From Paracentrotus lividus (taxonomy: Eukaryota > Echinodermata > Echinoidea > Camarodonta > Echinidae), in NCBI GenBank assembly GCA_940671915.1, contig CALNVZ010002974.1:13768878-13832877 (forward strand): DNA of 64,000 nucleotides, given 5' to 3'. Below the pieces are notes generated by a model that worked only from the letters and a program-made list of their open reading frames with translations, did not search any database and had not been told where the DNA came from. The position numbers were made by a program, and so were the translations under genes. Positions 47,969-60,000 of this stretch are shown one piece after another. Numbering within the stretch: position 1 is the first letter of the stretch; each line of letters starts with the position of its first letter.

Positions 47969-48476
47969 CTATCGGAGGTCGTATCTCTGGCTTATCAGCG
48001 AGAAGATCCTTGGCGACAGCGTCATTCCGATGGAAGACATTCTTTCTCTCGAAAGGAAGTCCCTGCTATTCACATTTTCCACTCCTGGGATGTGAGAGCG
48101 ACCGGAACGATGCTCTCTCGATTGCACCAGTTCCATAGTTGAAAGGTCAATCTGTTCAGAGTCAGAAGGTGTTCCTCCTTGTCGGTTTATGTATGACATT
48201 ACTACTGTGTTGTCCGTTAAGAAAGAACTGTCCGGTTTTGCGCACAGGTTCCTGAAATGAATTAAAGACTTTCTCATACGCTAGAAGTTCAGAACATTTG
48301 ATGTGCGGTAACGGTGTTGGAAGGTCCCATTCTCCTGAAATCAAGAGGTCCTGACAATGGCCCCCCAGCCTGTTTGAGATGCGTCCGTGTAACTGTGATC
48401 GACGGGAGGCAAGAGAACGGCTTTCTCTTGGAGAATAAAGTTCCTCGTCTAGCCATTGACGAATCAGGGTCTTCAC
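47969..48476 (-). pseudogene. DIRS RNase H region (relic)
   Basis: Minus-strand fragments show GGHCQDLLISGEWDLPTPLP, a TDN motif followed by YINRQGGTPS, and HIPGVENV with a DFLSR-type ending. This series is typical of the RNase H that follows the reverse transcriptase in DIRS elements. Broken. Confidence 0.82.
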
Positions 48477-48699
48477 TCCGAATGGAACTGAGGATCATCT
48501 TCGTGGCGAACTGATGTCGGCTTGAAGTGATTTAGAAATGGATCTGGAAAGGTCTCATCAAAAGTCTGCAATCCGGTAATAGGTCCACCAGGCTTGCTAA
48601 GTAACCTAGCCACCTTTGCCAAGTTACTGCTTGGACTCTTCTTGCTGAGACCAAGGATTCTTGCTAGGTTGATCAGGGTCTCTACCCTCTCTAAGACGT

Positions 48700-49500
48700 T
48701 TTTGCCAGACTGTTTACTAAGTCCAGCTGAGCCCTAGATAAGTGGGCGGTGCGTGAGGGAGTCAGTTCTGACTTTTTCCAGTTTATGATAAATCCCAGTT
48801 CTTTGTGTGGTCGTGATTAGAAGCTCCAAATTGTTGTTTGGAGTCTTGTCCTCCGAGTTCGCAACCAAGATCCAATCGTCTAAGTAGGAAAAGATTCTGA
48901 GTCCTCGGCTCTGATAGGACATCAGGGTCCCTTATTCCCTGGTAAAACTCTCGAGCTGTTCAGACCGAAAGGAGGCCTTGTATCTGTAGGTCTTCCCCCG
49001 AACTGGAATCCCAGAAGATTTCTCGCCGAAACATGCATGGGTATATGGAAGTAGCTGTCTGAAGGTCTATCGATACTGGCTAGATCTGATTTCTTAGAGT
49101 GGGGAGAATTGTAGCTATTGTCCATGCGGAAATGAACTGTGTTGAATTTGTTTATGGCCTTCATGTTAGGATCACTCTTAGTGCCCCCGCGTTTGGGGAT
49201 TACGAAAACAGGACAGGCACAAGCTCTGTATAAGTGTTACCTCTTCTATCGCCTCCTTCTCCAGGAGCACCGCGATTTCCTTGAGATGTGCTCCTGGAAA
49301 GTGGGTATAGAATTGTTGCCTGGTCCGAGGACACATCCGGGGAGGTGACTCTAGATCGAATCTTGAGTCCGTCTCTTATTACAGATAGAATAAAACATCG
49401 TTTGGATTGTCTCCCATTTCGCATAGAAGTGCCGAAGTCGGCCTCCTACTGGCCACCGACCCCCAGAACGCGGCGGAAGTCACCTGTGGCGCTTCCCTCC
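48700..49500 (-). pseudogene. DIRS reverse transcriptase region (relic)
   Basis: Minus-strand fragments show LLGFQFGG followed by PPFGLNSS and then, further on, FSYLDDWILVA, where YLDD is the polymerase catalytic box. The order and spacing suit the palm of a DIRS reverse transcriptase. Broken. Confidence 0.85.
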
Positions 49501-49699
49501 CCTCCAGAAGGCTGAGTGAATGAAGCAGATCCTGAGGTGTTCCTGGATATACCGTCGTCCTTTGGGTGCGCTACTTCCCCATCGCGATCGTTGGTCTGAT
49601 GTGGAACTCCGTTTAGGTTCAACAATATTTGGTGTGATCCTGAAAGATGTGGCGCTGCGAGATGAGCCTGTGAAACGATGTTGCCTGTGAACTCTGATC

Positions 49700-51750
49700 A
49701 ACTTCCGCTCCTAGAGCTAGAACTGTAAAGATTTCAAGCGGCTGTTGGAATAAAGTCGATTGAGTTTGAAAGTAATCGATTCGCCCCTAACTTCCCTTAC
49801 AGATTCCGAACTCTTGAGCCTTCTTCTGACTTCGATCTCCTTCTTGAAGACGTCTGAGAATCATCTTCACAGAGAAGGGTGAGTCAAACTGGAATCCTAT
49901 CCAGCATATCCGGAAATCAATGATTCCTGAAAGTGATGTCTCATCATGACACCTTCTCTGCGTTCTCTGTCCGAGGTGTTTTGGAATCACCGCCATTTGG
50001 GGCACCATTCAACGATGACACTTCTCTTAGACGTCAAGAATCTCTTCTCTATCATCTGTTGAGATGTAAGTTCTTCCGACGCCGCAGCAGCTCAATAGCA
50101 TATCGTTGATCACAAGAAAGTCTGAACTCCCGGATAAATCGATAGAGCTCTTTCTGCACCTCTTGTCCATAAGATGCGTCTTGTAAATGTGCATCTTGGA
50201 CGCGGTTTTGATAGCCCGGAGAGAGAGTTTTGCTAGCTAGGAAAGATACTTCATACCTCTTTGATGAAATAGAATTGGAAGACTAGCTTGCCCAGGCCTT
50301 CGATGAAGTTTTAGAGACCTTGGCAGCCCCTTAAGCTCCTCTTTGTCGTTTCGGGATCATAGTCTGAAGTTCTGATTTTTTCTGAACTTCTAGCCAAAAT
50401 CCTTCGCCCTTTTTCTCCTCCGGCTCGAATCCGGCTTCTCGGCGCATATCTTAAAGAAGCCTAATCTCTCGAAGTTTCAACCTGGCTGATCTTGTCCAGG
50501 TATCTCCCTCCGAATCACAATCCAGATTGCGGGATTTGATATTTACATTCTGATGAGGCTGCATTGATGAGGCTGTGATGTACAGTGTCCCAAATGGGTC
50601 CCAGTGATATACGAAGGTTGGTGATGATTTGTGTAAAATCTCTTCCTCTCTTCCTAGAAGACTCCTGAAATTCTCATTCCGAGAATCTGTCAAGATCGGC
50701 TCATTATGGGGACGAGTATGTTGGCTGTGCGTCATGCACATAAGTTGTCTGCGTAGGTATCGGCGAGGCTGACGAACGTTTGCTCGCTCCAACAATTTCT
50801 TACCCCTTCGAGAGCTCCCTCCGGAGCCTAGCTCCGTCAAAATCGAAGGCGTCGAAGACACTTTCGTGACTGTGTGAGGGGCTCCAAGAGCTGCTGGAGC
50901 TTGGATTTTGTTAGAATATGGTTGTAAACCTCGGAAGCAACTGAATTCCTGCCACTGGCAGAATTGGGTTCCCTGATTTGAGTTCTCTGGTTAGTTTGAT
51001 GATGAATTAGAAGAACGCTCCACAAACCGATTCAGGATAACCAGCCATTGATTTGATCCTTCAAAAGACGAAACTCTATCATGTTTTGTTTCCATCAGAC
51101 GAAACCCCCATTGGAATTGAAACCAATTTGCCGATATAAGCACCGCGATCGATCATTAGAGATCGAACCGTGAGGTAGAATCCACAGAAAACAATCTTCC
51201 CAGAAGGAAACGATCGATTGATGATCGATTTCTGAAAAGGTCGGCCATTGTATCGCCCGCTATCGTCGCACCGCAGTGATCGATACCATTTTGCAACGAT
51301 CTGGACCTGCGATCCCTCTGTGATCGATCCCGGGCATCGATCTTTTGTGATCGATCCCGGGAATCATTCCTGAATGATGCTCCTGGAATCGATTCCTGAA
51401 AGATCGATCCCAGGAAATCGATTCTGGAATATCGATCTAGGATAATCGAATCGCGGAAGCGATCGTAACGATCGATCCTCCGACATCGAATACCTTCTGA
51501 TAGCGATCGTCTCAGACGATACCGATCCTTCTCGATCGATTTAAGATCTCTCTCAGGGGGCAAGGCACCTTCAGATCGATCAATCGATACTACACTCCCA
51601 CGAGTGCCCAGGTAACTGAGACTCATACACGGAGTTGCCGTCCCCGATCGCTTACCACAATCGTTCCGGTGCGTCGCTGGGCGGCTGACGATAGCGACTG
51701 AACCTTCCGAGGAGTTCACTGTGCTCCCACGACGACTTACGGGGCCACTC
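49700..51750 (-). pseudogene. DIRS ORF1/gag-like region (relic)
   Basis: Assigned mainly by position upstream of the reverse transcriptase. The part at 51156-51719 has the longest uninterrupted frame (187 codons), rich in Arg-Asp-Arg-Ser words that come from dense GATCGAT sequence. No gag motif is recognised, so the assignment is weak. Confidence 0.4.
51145..51560. repeat. GATCGAT-dense tract inside the DIRS fossil
   Basis: More than a dozen GATCGAT, ATCGAT or CGATCG words crowd into about 400 bases, with repeated GTGATCGATCCCGGG and GAATCGATTCCTG phrases. It looks like a degenerate short-period repeat within the ORF1-like region. Confidence 0.75.
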
Positions 51751-52429
51751 AGACCGTAGGTGTGGACTTACCACGCCACCGGTCCGTACGCGCGCCCGGC
51801 GGGGTTGTGAATCCCGACTTTTTACTGCTTGAAGATCTTGGAACCCGTCTCTTTAGCCTGGTGGTTCCTTCCAGCTCGCTAGTCATTTCCCAGAAACGAG
51901 TGGTGTCTCTAAGTTGTCTCAAAAAAAACACGTCTCGAAGAAGGCTTCCTAGACTTCTGCGTTTTAGAAACTTTAAGCAGGAAATTTCCTCATTCCTGAA
52001 AATCAAAACGAAACGTTATTATACAAATGAAAGAAAAAGACTCGACTACTAAAGAAGAAGAGTCAAAATGCTTAAAAGGAGCGGGAAGAACAATAACAAA
52101 CCCCACTAATACCAGGCACCGAATTTTAAAAGGTGGGGAATGTAATAACAAAAGGGCCCGAACCCGCGCCCAAAAAAAACACAATTGTAGAAAAAGGAGC
52201 GATGTCGCCGATTACACGTCCAAAACAACCGCAAACGGCCACCAAAATAATGAACAAAACACTTAAATTTTACAGACAGGATAGACTCTAGGAGTCTCAC
52301 AACAGATTACACCCAAAAACAACCAATATATCACAAAATTCAATAATCAAACCCCGATTTTTACCGACAAAACTCAGTATTTACTACTCAGGCAGCGAAA
52401 GAGAAAAGAGGAAGATGAAAACAGATTAG

Positions 52430-52578
52430 TTGGCGGGTTGCCTATCGGAGAGGGGCCTTTATAATTTGGCGGGGGTTTATAGATAGGAACAATAGGGACA
52501 AAATTTCTCGGGGTTATAATATTCGGTTGGCAAGCGATTCGAGGACGAATAGCAAAGTAGGCAAATATATCATTCTTT
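52430..52578. repeat. DIRS right inverted terminal repeat
   Basis: Reverse complement of the left end, including GAATCGCTTGCCAACCGAAT and the CCCCGAGAAA word. The match fades inward near 52430. Confidence 0.85.
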
Positions 52579-54230
52579 TGAAGTAAATAGAAGTCATATT
52601 AATTCAAATCTTATTATTTAACAAAAGAATAAATAGACTCCTTTCATGAAAATAATACAGGAAGAACCTGATATTGTTTGCATCTATAGCTATTAAACAT
52701 TTTATTCCATTCTCAAAGCTGTTTATTTATTATACTTTCCCATCAGAAATGGTGAAATATACATCAATGTATATAGAATTATTATATACTTAAATAATTT
52801 AGCATTATTCTAATTTAACATAAGGGCAAGGATGATTAAGAAAAGATGATCAATCAGAAGAGACAAATGTTACCAGATGTTTAATATAGTTTATTGATTT
52901 TTTATAAGGTGTGATTTAACATGATTTACTTTTATCAATTTAATTTAAAAGAAATTTATTGTAACGGCTAATGTATTTTATATTCATGAATACCAGAATC
53001 AACAAAAAACCATGTCAGTAATCATAGCAGATAATTATTACTTAACAATTAAATTGAAATAACTTAAGATTTAAATGGAAAAAGTTGGACTAATGATTAA
53101 ACATAAAAAAGAGTAGCATGTTGAATACCGTTTTTGTGTTCATCAAGCAACTATTATTCCAGCACGTTTCTAAATATATGAAGTTATTGATTCAATTCAA
53201 CACTATTTTTTCCCCTTGCACTTTTAACTGAGGGTCATTCATACTTTCAAAACACACAACCATGAATGTACTTTGATTTTGATCCTTTTTCTCTCCCTCT
53301 ATTCTTATTCTCGTGCTTCCACAATTGTTTGCGCTTCCCTAGGTACCAGTGAAACAGATTTCAAGTCGAATTATTTAGGTTTTCTGCATCCAGTTAGCTT
53401 GAAAAGGAGTCAATGAGACGAAAAGAAAAGGAACTGCTGGATTTGATCATCTCAAAACCACTCATGTGCGTTTGCTGTTTTCTTTGAGACTAATCTCAAT
53501 TTCTTTGTGTGTGTTTTGTTTTTTAGGGGGTTGTTATTTTTTGCTTTTGTGAGCTGTTAGTGCTGTACTTAATTCACCATTTACCCAGGCAAGTGATCAT
53601 GTGCAAGGCAGACGGCCCATTTGTGTGCCACTCAAACCAACGAAAATGGTCGATGAGAAAGCCATTTTCAATCGAAGAAAGTAAGGAGGAATAGTTTTCT
53701 CTGCTGCACTCTGACCAAATATTATTCAGAAAACTCTTTGTTGTGGGGAAATCCCTGCTTATTCCAAGCAAGAATGTTCTTTTTTTTTCCAAATTCTTAA
53801 AAGCATGATTTGCAACATGCAACATCGAGCATTTTAGCACTGCATTTGGAATGATAAACTTTTCATGAAATAATGAATGATCATAATTTATATAGAACCC
53901 TTCATTTAAAGAAGACGAAGAAAACTATATATATTACATTCAGCTAAAGGCCTACATATAAAACAATATACATCATATTACAAATATAATTCAAAGTTGC
54001 TGCAAGGGTAATACAAATCTATACATGCTGTTAATATAATAAAAGAATTAACAGTGATTCAAAATCTTATCTTAAAATCAATTGAAGCAATTTGTTCTGA
54101 AAAGCTTGGAAATATGACATGACAACTGTCATTCATCTTGACAAAACTTTTCTTGCAAATATGGATTCTGTGGCTACGCCTTCTTATTTATATCTGGAAT
54201 ACTGTGAGATCACCAGAAGGCACTTGCACT
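52579..54230. other. Unique DNA, no gene seen
   Basis: Very AT-rich. The frame at 53574-53840 (88 codons, minus) has no recognised domain. No element seen. Confidence 0.5.
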
Positions 54231-54233
54231 TTA

Positions 54234-54743
54234 GAGTGTGTTCAATGTCCAGTTTCAAATTTATACGCCAACATGAATCATGATACAAAACGCAATCACA
54301 AAACACAAACAGAAACGCGATCAGCGGTGCACCGTTCAGTGTCCAAAATTTAAACGTGTTTATACGTCGATCGTCTTTAAATTCCCCACTCTCAAAAAAC
54401 AAATATCTTCTCCTTTTTTTCAATTGCACCGGAAGCTTCCATTGCGAGAGCACATTTAAACACGTTTGAAAACTCAATCCTGTTCAATGTCGCATTTCGT
54501 TGCAATCGCGATGCTCAAGGTCGTAAAATTGAAGCCGATTGTGTTTGTAAACGCATCTTTTTCGGCGTTTAAATTTTCGGCGTTTAAATTTTAATTGAGA
54601 TTTGAAACACGTTTATTTTTACGACCGGCGATGGGGGACAATGAACACCCTTTTGTTTTTCTTAATATCAGCGTTTTGTGTTTGCGTTTTGTATCATGAT
54701 TCATGTTGGCGTATAAATTTGAAACTGGACATTGAACACACTC
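54234..54743. mobile_element. Family D MITE, copy 2 (510 bp, PIF/Harbinger type)
   Basis: Ends start GAGTGTGTTCAATGTCCAG and pair without mismatch for 62 bases, then with one mismatch to about 71. TTA flanks both sides (54231-54233 and 54744-54746). The interior follows the copy at 12702-13204, with an added tandem TTCGGCGTTTAAATT near 54561-54590. Nearly identical ends mean this copy is younger than copy 1. Non-autonomous. Confidence 0.92.
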
Positions 54744-54746
54744 TTA

Positions 54747-57700
54747 GACACACGCAGAATTTTGTCATCTTAAGAGTAAAGATGGAATCATTTGAATTAT
54801 TCCTAGAATCCTACAAGAGCAGGAATATGAACATTTTGCCTACTGAAGTGGGAATTCCGCAATAATAACGAGTCGGAGATGAGGGGGAGAAAGCGAAGGG
54901 TAAAAGCCAGACGTGAGTTCCTTTTCTTTCAGCCATCTGTCTGCACAAATAAAAGTTGAAATTATTTCATCTGCTAATGCCGAGGAACAATTATTACAAT
55001 TGCAACTAGATTTCTAGCTACCACAACCAACGGTTGGCAATCATTAACAGGAGGAAAGATGTGGGTAGAGAGGTAGGTTTTTAAATCAATGGCATTACCA
55101 CAAAGAGTTTTTTTTTCTCTCTTTCCACTTTTTTTCTGGCTGATGTTCTCAGGCAAGGAGAAGGAAACCAGAATATCTCAACCACAAGATTATACCAATG
55201 CAATGGAGGCAGGCTACACTTGCACCTGGAGCTGGAAACTAAATGCTACATTGAGGTGGCCGTGTTTCATGTTCATAACCAGTTCAAATAAGCCTACGTA
55301 AACGGCATGCTTTAGGCGCACACGCACCTGTAATTTTTGCCCCCCCCCCCAACTCAACGGCCATCTTAGGAGCGCACGAAGCTGCTTATTCGGGCTTGCA
55401 CATTACCATGTGGTTGACGGCTAGTCGATTCAAACAGGCAGGAGAAAGCCATGAATAAGGGATCAGTCGTCAAAACGTCTCTTACCTAAGTTATTTTTGT
55501 GAATCATGACAACAAAAAAAAGGAATATAGCACACAGTAGGAGGGCTACCATCAGGTCCAGCAATAGTACAGTTCTCCTTTAATCCCCTGCCCTTCCCTC
55601 TCTTTATCCATAAAAAGGGGCGGTCTTGTTCCTCATTTGTGTGAACCGCATAGCATGAGCACCCCTGGATCCTATTTATGCCACATACCCTAGCAATCAT
55701 ATTTAAAGGGACATTAATTATGTTTTATTTAAGACTCACAACATCACCACCACATAGCAACACATACATTCCAGCTCGTAACACATATTAATATCCTCAT
55801 TAACCAAGCGATTGTAAATTGCAAGAAACCGATGAAGTTCAGAGGAAATTTTCAATTGTATAGACTGGAAAATGAATTACAGGAGAGGAAAAAATGTCTT
55901 TTTAAAAAGCGCTATCACACACGACTGCACACCCCCTATTCATACTCTGACAGAGACGAAAAACCAAGCGCACATGACCGAGTCTCCCAGAGAGAATAGG
56001 AAGAACATTCAACTCCTGCACATAAATATGAGAGAAAAATCACATTACATATGGTCGTCCAGTTGCTATGTGAATTACCGTAAGACACGTGCCAGACGAA
56101 TATATTCTATGGTCATTGCCATAAGGTATGCAATTCTTCCAATTAACCACATGGCTGACTCCTAAATGGAAGGAGTCACTGTCGATTTCTCCCCCATCAT
56201 TCACACAGCCACATAAACCAGAACACGCGTTCCACTCTGCTGATATAGTTCACCGATATAAAAACTGTTTCCCACAGAAATTATATATTTTGCTATTGTA
56301 CATAACTTAAATTTAATTATTTTAAGGCCTCATCGTATACAATATCTCTATCTATATAATGCTATGTAAACAGGCTTTATTCAAAAGCTGATTTTCGCAG
56401 GACAGAAAAAAAAGTTTATTACTAGACCAGGCCAAGGCAAGAAGCTTTTAAAGAAGGGTTGCACACCACATACGACTGCTCCCAAGATACAGAACAGAGG
56501 CTGTGTTGAAATACCTGCAGACTTGTATCTTAGACTTTCACATTCAGTGGAAAAATCGTGAGTTACCCCGAAGAAAGGAAATGTACTTTTTTCTTTCCAT
56601 TTTTATTACCACTGAAAAACGATTTATAGACTTTTTGTTTGTCGAACCTTTTGTCATTTCATTACCTGATATGGACCGTTAATAATCTATAAGTTAATAA
56701 TAAATGTAAGTTGCTTTTCAGACATTTCTATGACAATTGAAACGGAAGTTCCTATTCTTGAATAAAAATAGGTAAAAGAAAAAAGGTATTCTGGATATTA
56801 TATAATTGATTAAAATAACTACATAATATAAGTAAATTGTTCTAATACTGTATGGTAGGTATCCCCAGAAGAAAGAAAGACCATTAAATATTTTGTCGTC
56901 CTCTAATGTAGCACTTTGTAACTTTTTAAAGCTGCACTGGGGGAGGGGGGGGGGGTATTTAATCAATCTATCTCACCTATTTGTTCAAGAAACATATGGC
57001 CATTGAAAGTAAGTGCACACAGACTGCCAAAGTAGCAAACATATTGTATTTCCTAACCATATCATACTGAATTCAAAGCCGAGATATTGAGATATTGTTT
57101 CATAAATTCAAATAGTGCACATGCAGGTATTCAAACTGCTTTGATCAATCACAGTGAACATTCCTTCAGATGTTTAAGAAATTTCTAACAGGGGTATTTC
57201 AATTGGCATAACATTGCCGCTAAGGAGCTTTACCCTTTACAACATGGTGATTAGTTACAGTTTAAAACATATTTAAAATGCACTTTTGAACCTTGAAGGA
57301 AGGCTGTGGCACTATTTATCGTACAAAATTCAGTTCAGTGCCCTCGTAAAAACTTAATTATATTCATTGTAGCTCTTAAAAGCTGATAACATTCTTTATT
57401 TCTTCCGAAGCTCAGTTACAGCGCACACTTTTACGAGATATCACCATTGTTTGCTCTATAACATCAATACATGACTTGTGTTTGACCCTTAAAATTTATC
57501 AAACACCAATCCATATCCAGCACTAATATGGTCTCTTTTCATGTGCTTTCCACAAGGATAACAAAATTTGGATGAAATAAGACAAGACAGAGAGATATGT
57601 TCTCCCATGAAACAAAAAAAATATCCGGGTCACTTTTTTAGCCACAACCCATGGCTCAATAACATTCATCTTTTTTCTAGGCAAATTTCATGTTTTTGTT

Positions 57701-59445
57701 TCTTCAGCTCACTCTCTCGCAGACACCAGACTGAAATTAAATGGGTTGTTTTCCGTGTTGACTTGCAAATGAAGTGTATGGGCGCAATGTCTCATTTTCC
57801 AACTTGCTGCGCCATGGACAATAGCGATTATGGGTCACACTGAAATTGGAGGACATAATAACAACATGAGTCGTTTCTAAACATATATTGTATAGTTGTG
57901 GGGGGGGGGGTAAACCCAGGGGTGTCACAGAATTGGAGTCCAAAATTAAGCTGCACTGAAATTTAACAAGATATTAAAGGGTCACTCTCTGCAAACAATT
58001 AAGCAAAGCCATGCACAATACAGTTTAAATTAAGGTCTAGCAAAATCATAGAGTAGCTGCAAGTGATACACAGACCTTTTTTTTTATGGGGGGGGGAAAT
58101 GTAATATAAATGTTATCATATATTAATGATTCCTTTTCTATCTTTCAACTATATTTCTCGTTGAAAAATGGATCATTTTCATCAATATTTATGACATCAT
58201 TTCTTTATTCAACAGACTAAACAAGCTAAAATCAATATCTCACACAGCAGGCCACACTTTCATTGATCACCTTTTATGAAATCAATAGAAATATAAAAGA
58301 ATTGGGACTTTCCCCTTCAGCACAAAACTATTATATACTACCTTTTATTTATAATCTTCACAAAAACAAAAGTATATACATCATTCCTCACGTTTCGCCT
58401 TAAAGTCCCCTTCCCTCATAATGTCAGAATTATGGCTTACACCCTAAAATAATAATAAGATCTCTTCTCTTTTATATTCTTCCATCTAGTTGCCCTCTTC
58501 TTATTCGATTTAGCTCACATCACCATCAGATATTACTCAAACGACGAACTTCTCATAGCGGTTCTAAAAAAACGCAACCCCTCTCTCTCTCTATCGTGGT
58601 CCCAACAAACACACAATTGATTTCGAGATGAGAGGGAGGATAGGTAACAACATTTGACTGAAGTTGAAAAGAGGCATCTTGTATTTTCTATGTTCTGGCA
58701 GCTATGGGTAATGAAGGAGGAAAACAATTGGGATAATGATGAGGGTACCATATGATCATTAATTTTCAAAATTAACTTCTCCCACCTGTCTGTATTAGGA
58801 GCAGAAACAAATTACATTTCAAGGTACGCAGGTAATTTTCAATTATGTCTGGCAGCATCCATTGTACATCCAACACTTGTTATCAAAAGCGGGTCAGTTT
58901 AAAAAAAAATCGAGAAATTAAGTTTTCGGGTCCATGTGGTACTTTTCAAGGTTTCTGTATTTATACAGGCGTATCATAAAAACGGGGACAGTTTTGCAGA
59001 AGTCTATCAAAATTTTTGTTCTCAAATTGTGAGTCAATATTTGATTTAATTAGATGCTCTGAAGGTCTATCCTTCCCAAATGCAATTTAAAAAATTAAGT
59101 TTTCGTCCATGCTTGAGTGACACGGAACTGTGATTTGTCGGGGGCCCAAAAAATGGACTTGCGCACAAATGGCAGAAAATAAGAAGTATGATCATTGAGA
59201 CTTCTTACTAATCAGCAGACTTCCCTTAAATGGTTTCATTATCTTTTACGTTATTTTCAAATTATTGCTTTTTCAAAATTCATTTGAAAATCTATTCGTT
59301 TACTTAAAATTTTATCATGTATTAATATTATTATTTTAATATGTATATTTTAGCATTGAATATTCCTTCATACTTTCAAAAACAATCAAAAAAAATAAAC
59401 TTTTTTGCTCAATCCAGAATAACGGGGATTAGCATTGGATAACAA
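54747..59445. other. Unique DNA, no gene seen
   Basis: AT-rich with C11 at 55340-55350, G11 at 56945-56955 and 57900-57910, G9 near 58088. TTTCTTCAGCTCACTCTCTCGCAG before 57721 resembles a plus-strand acceptor, but no exon is supported. Frames of up to 97 codons have no recognisable domain. Confidence 0.5.
55481..55540 (-). other. Weak candidate recursive splice site
   Basis: On the minus strand an AG-free stretch of about 55 bases with CCTTTTTTTTTGTTGTC ends in CTTAG joined directly to GTAAGA (junction between 55486 and 55485). The pyrimidine tract is separated from the AG by an A-rich piece, so it is weaker than the sites at 41569 and 21392. Confidence 0.18.
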
Positions 59446-59515
59446 ATGGCGTCCGTCAGTCCCGTTGTACGTCCGTCCATCGTCCAGTCCGTCCGTCACA
59501 CGGTGAGGCGAGCCA
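59446..59515. repeat. GTCCGTC-type cryptic repeat
   Basis: Short words GTCCGTC, GTCCATC and GTCCAGTCCGTCCGTC recur within about 65 bases of locally GC-rich DNA. No element ends are visible. Confidence 0.5.
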
Positions 59516-59748
59516 CAAAACTGGATATTGCCTTGAAATTTTATGATAACTTTAAAAAAAAAAAAATTTTTAAACCCAAAATGTTACGCCTTGTAAATAA
59601 AAAAAAGGTAACAGACATGGAATTCACTTGTTTACTTCTGCTTTAATAGGAATAAAAAAGAAAACAATGTTCACGAAGAAAGGTTGATTCGTTGATCTAC
59701 TTTTAAATTGTGAAATGAGTGATTTATGCGGTTGATTTGGTTTGGTGG

Positions 59749-60000
59749 TTGTGTTTGATTGATTGATTGATTGATTGATTCATCGACTTGGCCCTATTAA
59801 TTGATTCATCAGATTGATCTAATTTGATTGATTGATTGATTTGATATAATTAATTGACTTATTTATTTGTTTGTTTGATTATTTGTTGATCTGATGGATT
59901 GATTAAATTGATTGATCAAGTGACTGAATGATTATAGATTGACTTTTTGAATTATTGACCTTATTTGAGTTATTCATTGTTTTTTTGATGATTGATTTGA
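59749..60000. repeat. Degenerate (TGAT)n microsatellite region
   Basis: Starts with a clean TGATTGATTGATTGAT run and continues for about 250 bases as decaying TGAT, TTGATC and ATTGATTG words. Confidence 0.85.

Larger units (their letters stand above)
46143..52578 (-). mobile_element. Broken DIRS-type (tyrosine-recombinase) retroelement
   Basis: About 6.4 kb bounded by inverted terminal repeats of roughly 140 bases, coding strand minus. The order from right to left is an ORF1/gag-like region, reverse transcriptase, RNase H, then the place expected for the tyrosine recombinase. Inverted rather than direct ends, with no obvious target duplication, fit the DIRS group and not LTR or LINE elements. 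The RT and RNase H motifs (YLDDW; TDN followed by YINRQGG) are of DIRS type. It is GC-richer than its surroundings. It is clearly broken, with well over ten interruptions, and is a fossil. Outer parts of the two ends are still very alike, so it is probably not among the oldest elements here. Confidence 0.88.

Noticed and set aside
50451-50861. 136-codon minus-strand frame
   Set aside because: Lies within the DIRS fossil and shows no host domain; treated as part of the relic.
51156-51719. 187-codon minus-strand frame as an independent gene
   Set aside because: It is inside the DIRS element and its composition is driven by GATCGAT repeats.
46046-52655. ACTCCTTTCATG on both sides of the DIRS element as a target duplication
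   Set aside because: The two copies lie about 90 and 57 bases away from the element ends, so they do not abut it; DIRS elements also make no standard duplication.
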